Source: a virus. From it: DNA of 42,915 nucleotides. The stretch is from positions 1-42,915 of IMG/VR virus record IMGVR_UViG_3300045284_000413. One strand, 5' to 3'. Position numbers and translations under genes: made by a program. This document shows positions 20,465 through 29,407 of the stretch, one piece after another (position 1 is the stretch's first letter; every line of letters begins with the position of its first letter). The notes beneath the pieces were generated by a model, which was given only the letters and a program-made list of their open reading frames with translations, was not told the DNA's origin and did no database searches.

Positions 20465-21744
20465 TACGCCGCCAAGCCAAACAGGGCTGCGAGCAATTGC
20501 GCGATCCCGCTGCCATAGTTCGCGCTCTGGTTATAGCCTTGGTTCTGAAACCCGCCGAGCAATTGGAGCAGCGAACTCGTGTTGATCGGCGCGATGGATC
20601 CCCCGGCCGCCCCGAGGCGCTGCATGGCCAGCGCGGGAATCGTGGACGCGAGATTCACCGCCTGGAGGTTGCGTGGATCCTGACTGTAGTACTGCTGCGA
20701 TTGCAGCGCACTGATCTGCGGGGCGAGACTCGCCGCCGTGGCCGCGTTCTGTCGAGCCAAGCCGACCGCATTACTGGCGAACTGGCCCTGGAGTTGTGTT
20801 CGCTGCTGCTCAAAGCCGCGATCGACTTGCTCGAGCGCCGACTGCGTGATCCCCGAACTCGGGCCGATGCCTTGCGCCCCGAATCGCTGAATGACCTGCT
20901 GACGGGCCGCATCGTGCTGTTGCTGTAACGGATCGAGCGCTTGCGTCTGCAACAAGTCCATCTGCCCAGGCGTGTACGCGGGGCCGTTCAACTGCTGGAG
21001 ATACTGCTGCAGTTGATCGATCCCCTGTTGATACCCGGGCGGTGTGTACGGCGTTTGGAACTTGTTGATCATGGAATTGAGCAACTGTTCAAATTGCGCC
21101 GTCGCCGGATCACTGAAGACGTTGGTCCCCCCATAGGGAGGCGGGGCCTGTTGCGTACTGCCGCCACCCGCATCGTTGAACCGCGGGAGGCCCATCTGCG
21201 AGCCATCGCCGCGATTGATGCGATCGAGCCAGTAGTTCCACGCACTGCCGCCCCCATTGGGATCGGCGCTAATCTTCCCGTACCAGTAGTTGGGATCGTC
21301 GGTGGAGTGCGCGGCGCTGAGGGCCTGCGTGATCCGTGACATGAGATCGCTGCCACCCGTCGTCGCGCCCGGCTGCGCCGTGGGATTCGTCGTGATCGTG
21401 TACGGACCGTTCGGCCCGACGCCTGTGGTCGTTTGCCCTTGGCCCGCCGCATTCCGCGCGGCGTAGGCCTGCGCTTCGCCGCTGCCCCGGATTTGATTTT
21501 GAATCCCCGTCGGATCGGTGGCCCCATACGCCCCGCTCTGCCAGCCAGAGATCTCATTCGGATTGGCCGACCGTCCCAGAAACAAGTTGTACCAGTTGGA
21601 AATATCTGTGGCATTCGCGCCGCCAGTTGAGGGCGGCGGCGTGCTCCCAGGCGACGGGATATTACTGCCGCTCGGGCCACTGCCCGGTGGCGGGTACTGA
21701 TTCGGATCGTAGGGATTGTTCCCGTTGACATCGACACTAGCCAC
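20464..21744 (-). CDS. virion-associated protein with DUF4214-like turn and Gln-rich helices
   Basis: A 426-residue protein. After a Pro/Asn/Gly-rich start, DISNWYNLFLGRSANPNEIS followed by GWQSGAYG resembles the short repeat of DUF4214-type modules. The middle is disordered (Pro, Gly, Tyr), and the C-terminal half has Gln-rich helices (QQHDAARQQVIQRFGAQGIG). GTG at 21744 is chosen for GGGAGG upstream, inside the end of the previous gene. Likely a structural or ejected protein. Confidence 0.64.
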   Translation of the reverse strand: MASVDVNGNNPYDPNQYPPPGSGPSGSNIPSPGSTPPPSTGGANATDISNWYNLFLGRSANPNEISGWQSGAYGATDPTGIQNQIRGSGEAQAYAARNAAGQGQTTTGVGPNGPYTITTNPTAQPGATTGGSDLMSRITQALSAAHSTDDPNYWYGKISADPNGGGSAWNYWLDRINRGDGSQMGLPRFNDAGGGSTQQAPPPYGGTNVFSDPATAQFEQLLNSMINKFQTPYTPPGYQQGIDQLQQYLQQLNGPAYTPGQMDLLQTQALDPLQQQHDAARQQVIQRFGAQGIGPSSGITQSALEQVDRGFEQQRTQLQGQFASNAVGLARQNAATAASLAPQISALQSQQYYSQDPRNLQAVNLASTIPALAMQRLGAAGGSIAPINTSSLLQLLGGFQNQGYNQSANYGSGIAQLLAALFGLAA

Positions 21745-22504
21745 CGGTGCCTCCCGGTTGCCCTGTTTTGGCAAAGTTCGGCAGCATGTCGTAATAGCCC
21801 TTGTTCACCGCATTGAACAACGGCGTCTGCGTATTCGCGCGCTGCGTGGCGATGTTCAGCAGATCCGACAGTTGCGAGGGGACCGCAGTCGATTGCCCCG
21901 ACTGATTGATCAACGCGCCGAGGCTCGTCCCGCCGAGCGCCGCGATCGCTTTCATTAAGGGCGAGGCAGTACCGGCCGCATTCAAGGCCGTATTCGCCAA
22001 GCTTGTGCCACCAGTAGTCGCTGGGACCAGGTTGCCGACCTGGCTGACCGTGGAGGTGGCCGGGACGGTCGTCCCGCCAAATCCACTGTCGGAGAGTCCA
22101 CTGACGGCCCCAGTTTCGCCCACGCCCACGCCACCGGCCGTCCCTCCGACATTCATGCCCGCATTCACTCCGGCGGCACCACTCGCGCCGGCCGGCGCCG
22201 TCGCCGCATCGGCGGCTTGCGCGACCGATAGCCCTTGCAAGAAATAGGCGCCGCCAAGGCCGGCGGCGGCGGTCAGCAGAAACTTCGTCGTTTCGCCGTT
22301 CCGTTCCCACCAGGTTTGTGGGCGGATCTGGCCCGTCTTCGCATCAATCGTGTAATCTGGCGGTAACGCTTTCGCGGCCGTCGTCACGTCGCCCTGCGAG
22401 AGATACGTCTGCGCCCGTCCCAACATCGATTGCTCGATCGCCGGCGTCATGTTGAACTGCTGGCCGGTGTAGGGACCGGGGGCGTTCGTTTGTGTGTCGT
22501 CCAT
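21737..22504 (-). CDS. Gly/Ala/Ser-rich virion-associated protein
   Basis: A 255-residue protein with a hydrophobic segment KFLLTAAAGLGGAYFLQGLS, then a long Gly/Ala/Thr/Val stretch, ending in helices (LSDLLNIATQRANTQTPLFN). It resembles the small hydrophobic member of the internal-protein set in podoviruses. Function inferred from neighbours and composition only. Confidence 0.6.
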   Translation of the reverse strand: MDDTQTNAPGPYTGQQFNMTPAIEQSMLGRAQTYLSQGDVTTAAKALPPDYTIDAKTGQIRPQTWWERNGETTKFLLTAAAGLGGAYFLQGLSVAQAADAATAPAGASGAAGVNAGMNVGGTAGGVGVGETGAVSGLSDSGFGGTTVPATSTVSQVGNLVPATTGGTSLANTALNAAGTASPLMKAIAALGGTSLGALINQSGQSTAVPSQLSDLLNIATQRANTQTPLFNAVNKGYYDMLPNFAKTGQPGGTGG

Positions 22505-22506
22505 CG

Positions 22507-23421
22507 TTACAACCCCACACTGACCCGCGCGAGTTGATCCTGACAGTCGGCCACTAAGGCATCGTACTGATAGAGTTCCTGCTGCAACGTACTGATCGAC
22601 ACGCGCCGGACTTTGATGGTGCCGTCATCTTGTGGTTCCTGCACCGTCGTCCACGGCTTCCATCGGGCCGCCGTCTTGAGCGCGAGCACGGTCCGTTCCC
22701 GCTTCACTTGCGCTTTGTGGAGATCCCACTTCAACGGATCGAGTTGCCGACGCGGCGAGGGTTCAAAGGCATACTGAAAACTCGCGGACAACACTGGCGA
22801 CGACACCGGCAGCACGAGGCAGCCGTCCTGCGATTCATAGCGCCGCAGGCCATCCGCCACCGTGATCGTCCGCTTCGTGCGCCCGAGCAGACACCCCAAG
22901 AGAAATTCAAAGTTGGGCCGTTGGTCGATGTACTCCGCTTCGGTCGAGAGATGGATGCCGTAGATGTGAACTTCCCGCGCCCCACGCAGAATCGCCAACG
23001 CCAGCATCCAGGCGGGCGTACTGGTGAAGTACCGTCCAAAGTGCGCTTCGACCTCCGCTTTGGGAAATGGCCGCGCCATCGGCCACGTCGCGGACGCCGG
23101 CAGTTGCTGCGCATGGTCGGGATGCAGCCAGATCGGAATCGTCTGCGTCGCCAGCCAGTCCAGATGCTGCGCGGGTCGCACGTATTTCCCGAGCGGGATC
23201 TGATGCGCGTAGATCGCCACTTTCTTCCCAGGCTCTGGCATCGGCAACAGATGAAAGTGATCGAGCGGATGGAGATCGAAGAACTCATCCGCGCGCTCGA
23301 AGCCGTCGATCAGGTAGGAATCGTTCAAGGCCCACAGCGGAAAGTCCACATCTTTCCACGGGGCATCCCGCCACGTCGCGGCGGTTCCGACAATCACGAG
23401 ACGATCGAGTGGGGTCATCAT
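22507..23421 (-). CDS. Rossmann-like phage protein, GT42/DUF115-like (possible glycosyltransferase)
   Basis: A 304-residue protein. LDRLVIVGTAATWRDAPW, then FPLWALNDSYLIDG, FFDLHP and the segment FTSTPAWMLALAILRGAREV with HIYGIHLS correspond to the nucleotide-binding plan of GT42 sialyltransferases and DUF115/Maf-type glycosyltransferases (a GxxxS-like first loop, TS-G/A-xxMLALA, and a YGI strand end). Related proteins are widespread in phage structural regions without known function. The C-terminal part is helical. With CMP-sugar genes in the same genome it is a candidate for the transfer step, which is inference. Confidence 0.55.
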   Translation of the reverse strand: MMTPLDRLVIVGTAATWRDAPWKDVDFPLWALNDSYLIDGFERADEFFDLHPLDHFHLLPMPEPGKKVAIYAHQIPLGKYVRPAQHLDWLATQTIPIWLHPDHAQQLPASATWPMARPFPKAEVEAHFGRYFTSTPAWMLALAILRGAREVHIYGIHLSTEAEYIDQRPNFEFLLGCLLGRTKRTITVADGLRRYESQDGCLVLPVSSPVLSASFQYAFEPSPRRQLDPLKWDLHKAQVKRERTVLALKTAARWKPWTTVQEPQDDGTIKVRRVSISTLQQELYQYDALVADCQDQLARVSVGL

Positions 23422-23774
23422 GGTTCAAGGAATCCACTGAACACGGCACTGGTGCTGCTGCTCTTGAGATAGACGTTCGTCGCGTCAGCCGCGCGACTCA
23501 CGGTTAATGGCACGATCTGGTCGTTGACTTCGTTGAGCCGGAGCACGGGAATAAAGCGCCCTGGTGTCGTCGCCAGATTGTGTTTGATCACGAACTCGGT
23601 GTTCGCGACACTTGCCGTCGTCGACTCCACCGGATACCACTGCGCGTTTTCCGCCCGCACGCCATCCCCGAGGCGCCAATTGTCCATGATGTAGTACAGG
23701 GCCTGACGGATCGGATAGCGGATGTCCTCCGGCAACGCATTGACATACAGATCGATCGCGCCTTTCGTGGCCAT
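23418..23774 (-). CDS. conserved phage structural protein
   Basis: A 118-residue protein: helical start (MATKGAIDLYVNALPEDIRY), then beta-rich sequence. It follows the fibre-like gene directly (TAAATG) and overlaps the next gene. A role as a small fibre, chaperone or neck protein is possible. No specific family recognised. Confidence 0.62.
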   Translation of the reverse strand: MATKGAIDLYVNALPEDIRYPIRQALYYIMDNWRLGDGVRAENAQWYPVESTTASVANTEFVIKHNLATTPGRFIPVLRLNEVNDQIVPLTVSRAADATNVYLKSSSTSAVFSGFLEP

Positions 23775-24566
23775 TTACTGCCCGGCCCACTTGTGGACGG
23801 TCCACTCGTACTTCAAGGATCCGCCCGCCGTGACCCCGCCGTGCCGGAGCCCGAGCGTCCAGGTTCCTGTCCAGGGGGTGGCAACCGAGGCAAAGCTGAA
23901 CGTGCTGTTCGCGGTCCCCGCGACGTTGCCCGTCACCAGACTGACGGTGTTGGTGCTGTTGCCTTGCCGTTGCGAGAGGATCACTTCATTGTACGCCCCC
24001 TGCCCGCTCCCCAGGATGCCTGCGGCAGAGACAGAACAGAGCGAGACCGCATCAGTCACGTTGTACAAAATGATGTTCGCGACGTTCTGACTCGACGCCT
24101 CCAGCAACGCCACCACTTTGATCCGGTCGTTCGCCGTCAATCCCGAGAGCGCGATACTGTCGACCGTCGTCGCGCCTGCCGAGGCATCCGTGCCGTTGTT
24201 GGCTTTCAGCAACACCGCCGCCGGCACGGCGGGGGCCGCCACCCAGGCGAGCGTCATCGTGCTGCCGCTCGTGCTGCCGACACCGAGCAACTGGCCGGTC
24301 GAGCCCCCGCTGGCGGGAAAAATGTACGGGATCGCGCCGATCGTGATGGTGCTAGCCAGCGTGGAATTACCCACGATGTTCATCCCCGCCGTCACGGAGA
24401 GATGCACGAGTGTCGAATTGGACGAATTGAGCGGGGCGGTCCCATTCAACAGGCCGGTTTCGATCGCGGTCACTTCGGCTTGTAAGTCGTCGATGTGCGA
24501 GGCTTGGATCGTATCGCCGGTGTTTTTGGTCGTGAACGCCACGACACTGTTGGGGTAACTGGCCAT
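23775..24566 (-). CDS. fibre-like virion protein (tail or head fibre)
   Basis: A 263-residue protein. The N-terminus YPNSVVAFTTKNTGDTIQAS followed by HIDDLQAEVTAIETGLL is a widespread attachment/coiled-coil start of phage fibre proteins. The rest is Ser/Thr/Gly/Ala-rich beta sequence ending LKYEWTVHKWAG. It probably contributes to host recognition. GGAATAG precedes the ATG. Confidence 0.72.
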   Translation of the reverse strand: MASYPNSVVAFTTKNTGDTIQASHIDDLQAEVTAIETGLLNGTAPLNSSNSTLVHLSVTAGMNIVGNSTLASTITIGAIPYIFPASGGSTGQLLGVGSTSGSTMTLAWVAAPAVPAAVLLKANNGTDASAGATTVDSIALSGLTANDRIKVVALLEASSQNVANIILYNVTDAVSLCSVSAAGILGSGQGAYNEVILSQRQGNSTNTVSLVTGNVAGTANSTFSFASVATPWTGTWTLGLRHGGVTAGGSLKYEWTVHKWAGQ

Positions 24567-24569
24567 GAT

Positions 24570-26483
24570 CTATTCCGAAAACGCGCGACTGCGCGGCTCA
24601 GGGACAATCCCCACGTGATACGAAAAGAGCTTCCACTTCTCTTGCCCGACATAGGTGAGCCGTTGCACGAGAGTCCGGCCGTCCGCTTCGAGGTGGAGCG
24701 GCGTGTAGAACTGTCGGCGTCCACTGCCCGCATACAGCGCCGTGCCATACGTCCCGGTCCCATAGACCGCTTGCCCCGCCCCGATCGGAATGGCGATACT
24801 CGGCAACACGCTTTCATCAACGACGGCTTGAGCCGACAGCGCGCCGCCATGCGGTTCGTATTCTCCGCGCAGATCGACCCAGCGTCCGCGAAACGCCCCC
24901 AACGTCAAGCCGGGGCCTTCATACGATCCCGTCTGATTCCCACCATCGGCGGTATAGCCCACCGCTTCTTCCATCAACTTGGCTTGGGTACTCGGCCAGG
25001 AGAGCAACCGTCCGCGATTCCCAGCCACCGTTTCCGGACCATCCCAGGGGATATAGCCCGTGATGTCCCGGTCTGTCGCGGTCCAGGCGGTTTGTCCGTT
25101 CCGTGATCGATTCATGTCGAGCACCCATTCCCCTGGCGCCCCTGAGGGATACCTGCGCGGCACGGCGATCCGCAATTCCTTCCGCTGGAGGTGGTACGTA
25201 CAGGCCACGCGCGCCAGCGCATCCGCCGCCGCATTGGCGACCAAATCTTTCCACGCCGGATCGAGGTCATAACTGAGCAAGCGATCGCTCACCCCGTCAA
25301 AGATCCAGACGCCGGCCGCCCCGGCATGAATGACGCCGTTCTCGAGCACACAGACCGCGCGAGGCCCGAGCGCGCCGTCCTGACTCGCCAATGTGGGCAA
25401 CACTTCAAAATCCAGTGAGGTCTGCCCGAGAATCAGGAAAATCTTCGTCGCGCCAAAGACGAGCAGCGTGTTCCCGAGCGAGATGATCGCTTGAATGCTG
25501 TCCCCGCGTTCAAAGGGAATGTCAATGTAAAAGAGCGCCGGCCAGGACTGCGGCTGGAAAATCTGCGTGAAGCGCAATCGGTTCGTCGTGGTGGCATCGC
25601 GCGCCCACCAGCGATTCTTCCAGACCACGCCAAAACTCAAGGCGACAGGCGCATCGTGATCGGTCGGCAAGGGATCGTTCGTGGTCCACGCCGTACTGGT
25701 AATCACGAGTGTCGAACTCACGCCGGCCGATTGCGCGAGGCTCGAGACCTTCCGCAGGATGGTTTCGCCGCTCGTTTTCTGCCGGGCATAGACCACAATC
25801 GCGTTGACATCAGGGTTGGTCGAGTTGGTCAGGATCGCGTTGATCGCGCCGCTCGAGGCGCCAATCGTGATCGTGGATCCCGTGACGGCTCCGTTACTCT
25901 CCACGGCCAAGCCGTGCGCTTTGTACGTGAAGTTGATCTCGTATTCCCCGGAACTGAGTCCACCCGTGGAGAGACTGGAGAGTGTTGGCCCGGCCGCTGG
26001 CCGCGTCAGGCCAAAGGCCGTCCAACTCGAACCGTTGGTCGACTTCATCAAGCGGCTCGAGCCGTCCATCGCCACGACGAGATCCCGATCGGCGGGGAAG
26101 TACACCTCGTTCGTGGACAGTCCCGAGAGACTGGCCACATTCCAGCCCCCGCTATCGGTGGCACTCACGATCGTCTGATTGAATGCGACGAGGGTCACAA
26201 TCGTCGAGGTAGGCGTGGGGAGGGCGGTATTGAGATAGATCCGCGCGCCACCTTGTAACCGCGCGGCCCCTAGCGCGGAGGTGGAGAAATGGAGAAACCC
26301 CGGTCGCATCACCAAGGCGCCCGGTTCCTCCAGCGAGAAGTTGATGAGCGTCCGCGCGCGCCCCGGGGGTAAGAGCGTTTGCGACAGACGCAGGTCGACA
26401 CCCTCCGAGGGCCCAATGACGGGGACCATCTGATAGCCCTTTTGGCTCGTCGCTTTGCTGGTCGTCGCCTGCGGTTTCGCCAT
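24570..26483 (-). CDS. large tail hub/stabilisation-type structural protein
   Basis: A 637-residue protein, beta-rich throughout. LINFSLEEPGALVMRPGF near the N-terminus, the central RLRFTQIFQPQSWPALFYID with FERGDSIQAI and LLVFGATKIFLILG, then GVWIFDGVSDRLLSYDLDPA, are typical of beta-propeller-like neck/hub proteins similar to the P22 gp10 class, which plug and stabilise packaged DNA. ATG at 26483 is preferred; an ATG at 26504 would overlap the gene before. Confidence 0.66.
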   Translation of the reverse strand: MAKPQATTSKATSQKGYQMVPVIGPSEGVDLRLSQTLLPPGRARTLINFSLEEPGALVMRPGFLHFSTSALGAARLQGGARIYLNTALPTPTSTIVTLVAFNQTIVSATDSGGWNVASLSGLSTNEVYFPADRDLVVAMDGSSRLMKSTNGSSWTAFGLTRPAAGPTLSSLSTGGLSSGEYEINFTYKAHGLAVESNGAVTGSTITIGASSGAINAILTNSTNPDVNAIVVYARQKTSGETILRKVSSLAQSAGVSSTLVITSTAWTTNDPLPTDHDAPVALSFGVVWKNRWWARDATTTNRLRFTQIFQPQSWPALFYIDIPFERGDSIQAIISLGNTLLVFGATKIFLILGQTSLDFEVLPTLASQDGALGPRAVCVLENGVIHAGAAGVWIFDGVSDRLLSYDLDPAWKDLVANAAADALARVACTYHLQRKELRIAVPRRYPSGAPGEWVLDMNRSRNGQTAWTATDRDITGYIPWDGPETVAGNRGRLLSWPSTQAKLMEEAVGYTADGGNQTGSYEGPGLTLGAFRGRWVDLRGEYEPHGGALSAQAVVDESVLPSIAIPIGAGQAVYGTGTYGTALYAGSGRRQFYTPLHLEADGRTLVQRLTYVGQEKWKLFSYHVGIVPEPRSRAFSE

Positions 26484-26487
26484 CGGC

Positions 26488-27048
26488 TCAGTACTGCTGG
26501 ACATCCGAGCCCGGCCCGGACCCCATCCCGCCCCCGCCTGACGGCATCGGCCAGTCCGCGGTCGGCCCTTGTGTGGGCGCGGTACGATCGAGCGGCGGAC
26601 CGGCCGGCGGCGGATTCGGCCCGCTTCCAGATCCAGGCAACAGCTGTGGCGTGCCAGGGTGGGTATACACGACATTGACGGGTGGACCGCCGCCACTGGA
26701 TGGCCCCAGCATCGCGCCCGAAGCGCCTCCTGGCGGCAAAGCCCCCGCCCCGGGCGAATGGCCGAAACCTCCGTATTGCCCAGGTTGTCCCGGAACCCCT
26801 CCGAGGCCCATACCGCGGAACAGCGCCATCAACATGGCGGTCAGGCCAGGGTTGGGTCCGGTCTGTCCACCAAGAGCGGTCGGGCCCCCCATGATCCCGC
26901 CGGGACTTGGCGCCGACGCCCCCACGTTCTGGGGAAGACGAAACGACAGCATGCGGATCGCGTCCTGCAACGGGTTCGTCTGGGCTTGCCCGGTCTGCCC
27001 CGGTGACGGCGTTTGGTTCATCGGCGAAAATGAGAGTCCTGCAGCCAT
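26488..27048 (-). CDS. Pro/Gly-rich protein in the tail region
   Basis: A 186-residue low-complexity protein (runs of Gly, Pro, Ser). Only the segment LQDAIRMLSFRLPQNVG looks folded. Similar linker-like proteins occur between adaptor and hub genes. AAGGGGTAG precedes the ATG. Function unknown. Confidence 0.58.
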   Translation of the reverse strand: MAAGLSFSPMNQTPSPGQTGQAQTNPLQDAIRMLSFRLPQNVGASAPSPGGIMGGPTALGGQTGPNPGLTAMLMALFRGMGLGGVPGQPGQYGGFGHSPGAGALPPGGASGAMLGPSSGGGPPVNVVYTHPGTPQLLPGSGSGPNPPPAGPPLDRTAPTQGPTADWPMPSGGGGMGSGPGSDVQQY

Positions 27049-27051
27049 GGT

Positions 27052-27216
27052 CTACCCCTTCTTCAACGGACTGGATCCGATCCCGGTGATGCGCGGTGGC
27101 GGCGCGTCCACGACGGTGACTCTCGTCTCACGGCACTGCGGACACTGCGGCGTGGTGAACCCTGGCGCGTCAGGATTGACATCGGCCCTATGCCCGCAGG
27201 CAAAGCGGACGATCAT
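27052..27216 (-). CDS. 54-residue zinc-ribbon protein
   Basis: MIVRFACGHRADVNPDAPGF, then PQCPQCRETRVTVV: one Cys-Gly-His and one CxxC knuckle make a four-ligand zinc ribbon. ATG at 27216 overlaps the upstream TGA; the longer frame to 27246 is not needed. Possibly a small structural or regulatory protein. Confidence 0.68.
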   Translation of the reverse strand: MIVRFACGHRADVNPDAPGFTTPQCPQCRETRVTVVDAPPPRITGIGSSPLKKG

Positions 27217-28007
27217 CGGTGCGGATCCAGTCGGCGGAAGTCCCACCCACTCCGCGCCTTGAAGTAGCTGCGCGCCTGCATGATCGAGCGGCCACCTTTC
27301 ACGCGCAAATCCTGCAGATACCGTGAGACGTAGCCGAGAAACTTCTGCAACTGCCGATCACTCGCTTGGTCATCGCGGCGGAGCTTTTCCAGTTGACTCG
27401 CGGCATAATGCACCAGGCCTTGATGATACGTCGCGAGATCGGTCCGGACGGAACTGTTGAACGTGAACGGCACGTCCGTGCTGTTGACAAGCGTCGGGGC
27501 GTTCGCAATGTAGGGCAACCGGACGAGCGCGCTCGCACTCGATCCCGTCGACGGCACCGGCGTCAACCCCAGAAAGAACGCCGGGCCATCCGCGCGCACG
27601 TAATGGAGTTCAGGCCACTGACTCACACTGCTGGCGACGGTCGAGAGCCGCCAGCCCTCTCGGTAGCGATCCAGCCACCGAATGTCCCGGCGCGGCAAAC
27701 TGTCGCCCGAGAGGATCGTGACGTTGGAACTGGCGTCGGTGTACTGAAACTCGACCGGCTCTTTCGCAAAGTCGTTGAAATCGCCGGCCGGAATGATCAG
27801 CGTGCTATTGAGGTCGTATTCGGCGACGCCCCCCACAATGGGAAACGTCACCCACCGCGTCAGGCATTCGGTGAGATCCGCGAACTCTTGCGCCCCTTCG
27901 TTGATGGCCGACTTCCGACGCGCCGTGGTAAACAGAATCGTCGCGTCATCGGTGCCGAGTTCCCGATCGAGGCGAGACGAGTAGAGATTCGAGAATTGCG
28001 GGCACAT
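27213..28007 (-). CDS. head-tail adaptor-like protein
   Basis: A 264-residue protein. The N-terminal helical unit (ARRKSAINEGAQEFADLTEC) with a following beta region (LTRWVTFPIVGGVAEYDL) and a C-terminal helix (LVHYAASQLEKLRRDDQASD) match the layout of podovirus-type adaptors that sit under the portal. Position before the hub-like gene supports this. Confidence 0.68.
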   Translation of the reverse strand: MCPQFSNLYSSRLDRELGTDDATILFTTARRKSAINEGAQEFADLTECLTRWVTFPIVGGVAEYDLNSTLIIPAGDFNDFAKEPVEFQYTDASSNVTILSGDSLPRRDIRWLDRYREGWRLSTVASSVSQWPELHYVRADGPAFFLGLTPVPSTGSSASALVRLPYIANAPTLVNSTDVPFTFNSSVRTDLATYHQGLVHYAASQLEKLRRDDQASDRQLQKFLGYVSRYLQDLRVKGGRSIMQARSYFKARSGWDFRRLDPHR

Positions 28008-28010
28008 GCC

Positions 28011-28532
28011 TTACCAGATCGGAATCCGGCCCGTCGATTCGGCGCCGGCGGTGCCGTACTGGACTTCCACCCACGTGACCGGATTCGCCGCGCGCGGCCC
28101 ATTGGTGATCGTCGCGGCTTGCGCGAAGGTGGACAAGACTTGCGCGTAATGACAATACCGCCCGATATGAATGTCGCGGATCGTATTGCCGGTCGATCCG
28201 ATGTCGGCGGCGTTGCTGCTATTCGGCGTCAACACGCCCGCGCGACTGAAGAACCACGCATCTGACCCGTTGCCGCCCGCGAAGAGAATATTGCCCCCGC
28301 TTTTGATGCGGATGTCGCGTGAGGAACCACCCCCGCCGATCTCTTCCCCGAGTTCCAAGACGTTGGTATTCCAGCGCATCGTGCCCAGTTCGTAGGCCGC
28401 ATTGGTGGAGGTGCCCACGTTGAACACTTGCACCGCCCCGGCCGAACTCGGCACCGACACACCACCGGCCGACTGAAAAATGCCCCCGGTGAGTTTAGGA
28501 ACGCCGTTGACGCGGACGCCGTAGAGACTCAT
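28011..28532 (-). CDS. fibre/appendage-like structural protein
   Basis: A 173-residue protein rich in Gly, Ser, Thr and Asn with beta pattern (SAGAVQVFNVGTSTNAAYEL, DIRIKSGGNILFAG, ADIGSTGNTIRDIHIG). The last motif resembles the repeats of fibre shafts or chaperone-bound tail fibres. A head or tail fibre is likely. Confidence 0.62.
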   Translation of the reverse strand: MSLYGVRVNGVPKLTGGIFQSAGGVSVPSSAGAVQVFNVGTSTNAAYELGTMRWNTNVLELGEEIGGGGSSRDIRIKSGGNILFAGGNGSDAWFFSRAGVLTPNSSNAADIGSTGNTIRDIHIGRYCHYAQVLSTFAQAATITNGPRAANPVTWVEVQYGTAGAESTGRIPIW

Positions 28533-28535
28533 CGC

Positions 28536-28883
28536 TCAGTTCCCATAGAGTTCCACGACGACGGCGTTCGCCGTGCTGTTGAGCGTCTTCACGCGCGGAT
28601 AGGCATAGGCGAGCGGTCCGGTGAGTTGCACGATGTCACAGGCTGAGGTGCCGAGGGTGCCGCTCGAGAGCACCACTTGCCCGCCCGTGAGCGTCCGCGA
28701 CGTGATGATCTGATACGAACACGTCGCCGCCGCGTCCGTCTCGATGTAGAAACTCTGCTCCCGCGCCAGCCCGAGCACCGGGTAGCGTGTCCCAGTCCCC
28801 GTGGCGCCGAGCACGGCCCCGCTTTCTCCGCTCGGGGCGGTCCCGAAACACCACTTCGCCCGGACTTCCGCACAGACCCCCAC
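28536..28883 (-). CDS. hypothetical structural protein
   Basis: A 115-residue protein of beta character (SFYIETDAAATCSYQIITSR, GGQVVLSSGTLGTSACDIV). GTG at 28883 lies three bases after the stop of the endonuclease VII gene, whose insertion may have moved its original ribosome site. No family recognised. Confidence 0.6.
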   Translation of the reverse strand: MGVCAEVRAKWCFGTAPSGESGAVLGATGTGTRYPVLGLAREQSFYIETDAAATCSYQIITSRTLTGGQVVLSSGTLGTSACDIVQLTGPLAYAYPRVKTLNSTANAVVVELYGN

Positions 28884-28885
28884 GG

Positions 28886-29392
28886 CTACTCTGCCCTCGT
28901 GGCGATGAGATATTCGGAAGCCTTCATCAGTAAATCCTCGCGATCCTTGAAGTGGCCGAGACCACTGTTACAGGTGGAGCACAACAGCCCACGCACACGC
29001 TTTGTTGTATGACAATGATCGACCTTCACTTGTCGATGATTGGCAAACGGCTTTAAGCAAATGCGGCATCGGCCCTCCTGCAGCCTGAGTCGTTCAAGAA
29101 ACTGCTCATGCGTGATTCCGTATTTCTTCCACCGTCGATATTGTGAGGTCGCCGCGCTATATCGACCGCGGTATCTCTCCTGTAGTTCCTTGGCGCGCTG
29201 CGGGTTTTTCGCTCGCCAGAGCCGCCCCTTTTCCGCATTGAGTCGCCGAAATTCTTCCAGCCCGAGACGTTCGATCTTACGACGGTTATGGGCCTTACGA
29301 ATGTGCCCCCACTCCTTCGGATGTTCCCGTCGCCATTGCGTCTGATATTCCCGCTGATATGAACGCCTGTCATCGATGTCCTTAAAAGGCAT
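28886..29392 (-). CDS. endonuclease VII-type (homing) nuclease
   Basis: A 168-residue protein. A basic N-terminal half (RREHPKEWGHIRKAHNRRK) precedes the catalytic fold YGITHEQFLERLRLQEGRCR, ICLKPF, VDHCHTTKRVRGLLC, and STCNSGLGHFKD. This is the recombination endonuclease VII family (zinc-binding His-Me fold). Copies stranded among capsid genes are usually free-standing homing endonucleases, not the gp49-type resolvase. It has its own extended -10 promoter just before the ATG, and AT-richer DNA. Confidence 0.88.
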   Translation of the reverse strand: MPFKDIDDRRSYQREYQTQWRREHPKEWGHIRKAHNRRKIERLGLEEFRRLNAEKGRLWRAKNPQRAKELQERYRGRYSAATSQYRRWKKYGITHEQFLERLRLQEGRCRICLKPFANHRQVKVDHCHTTKRVRGLLCSTCNSGLGHFKDREDLLMKASEYLIATRAE

Positions 29393-29398
29393 TCATTC

Positions 29399-29407
29399 AT
29401 TATATCA
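29399..29407 (-). promoter_or_regulatory. extended -10 promoter of the endonuclease VII gene
   Basis: Minus strand TGATATAAT: perfect TATAAT with a TG extension, ending seven bases before the ATG at 29392. Transcription would start at the start codon. No -35 is visible. Its position overlaps the 3' end of the neighbouring structural gene. Confidence 0.6.
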
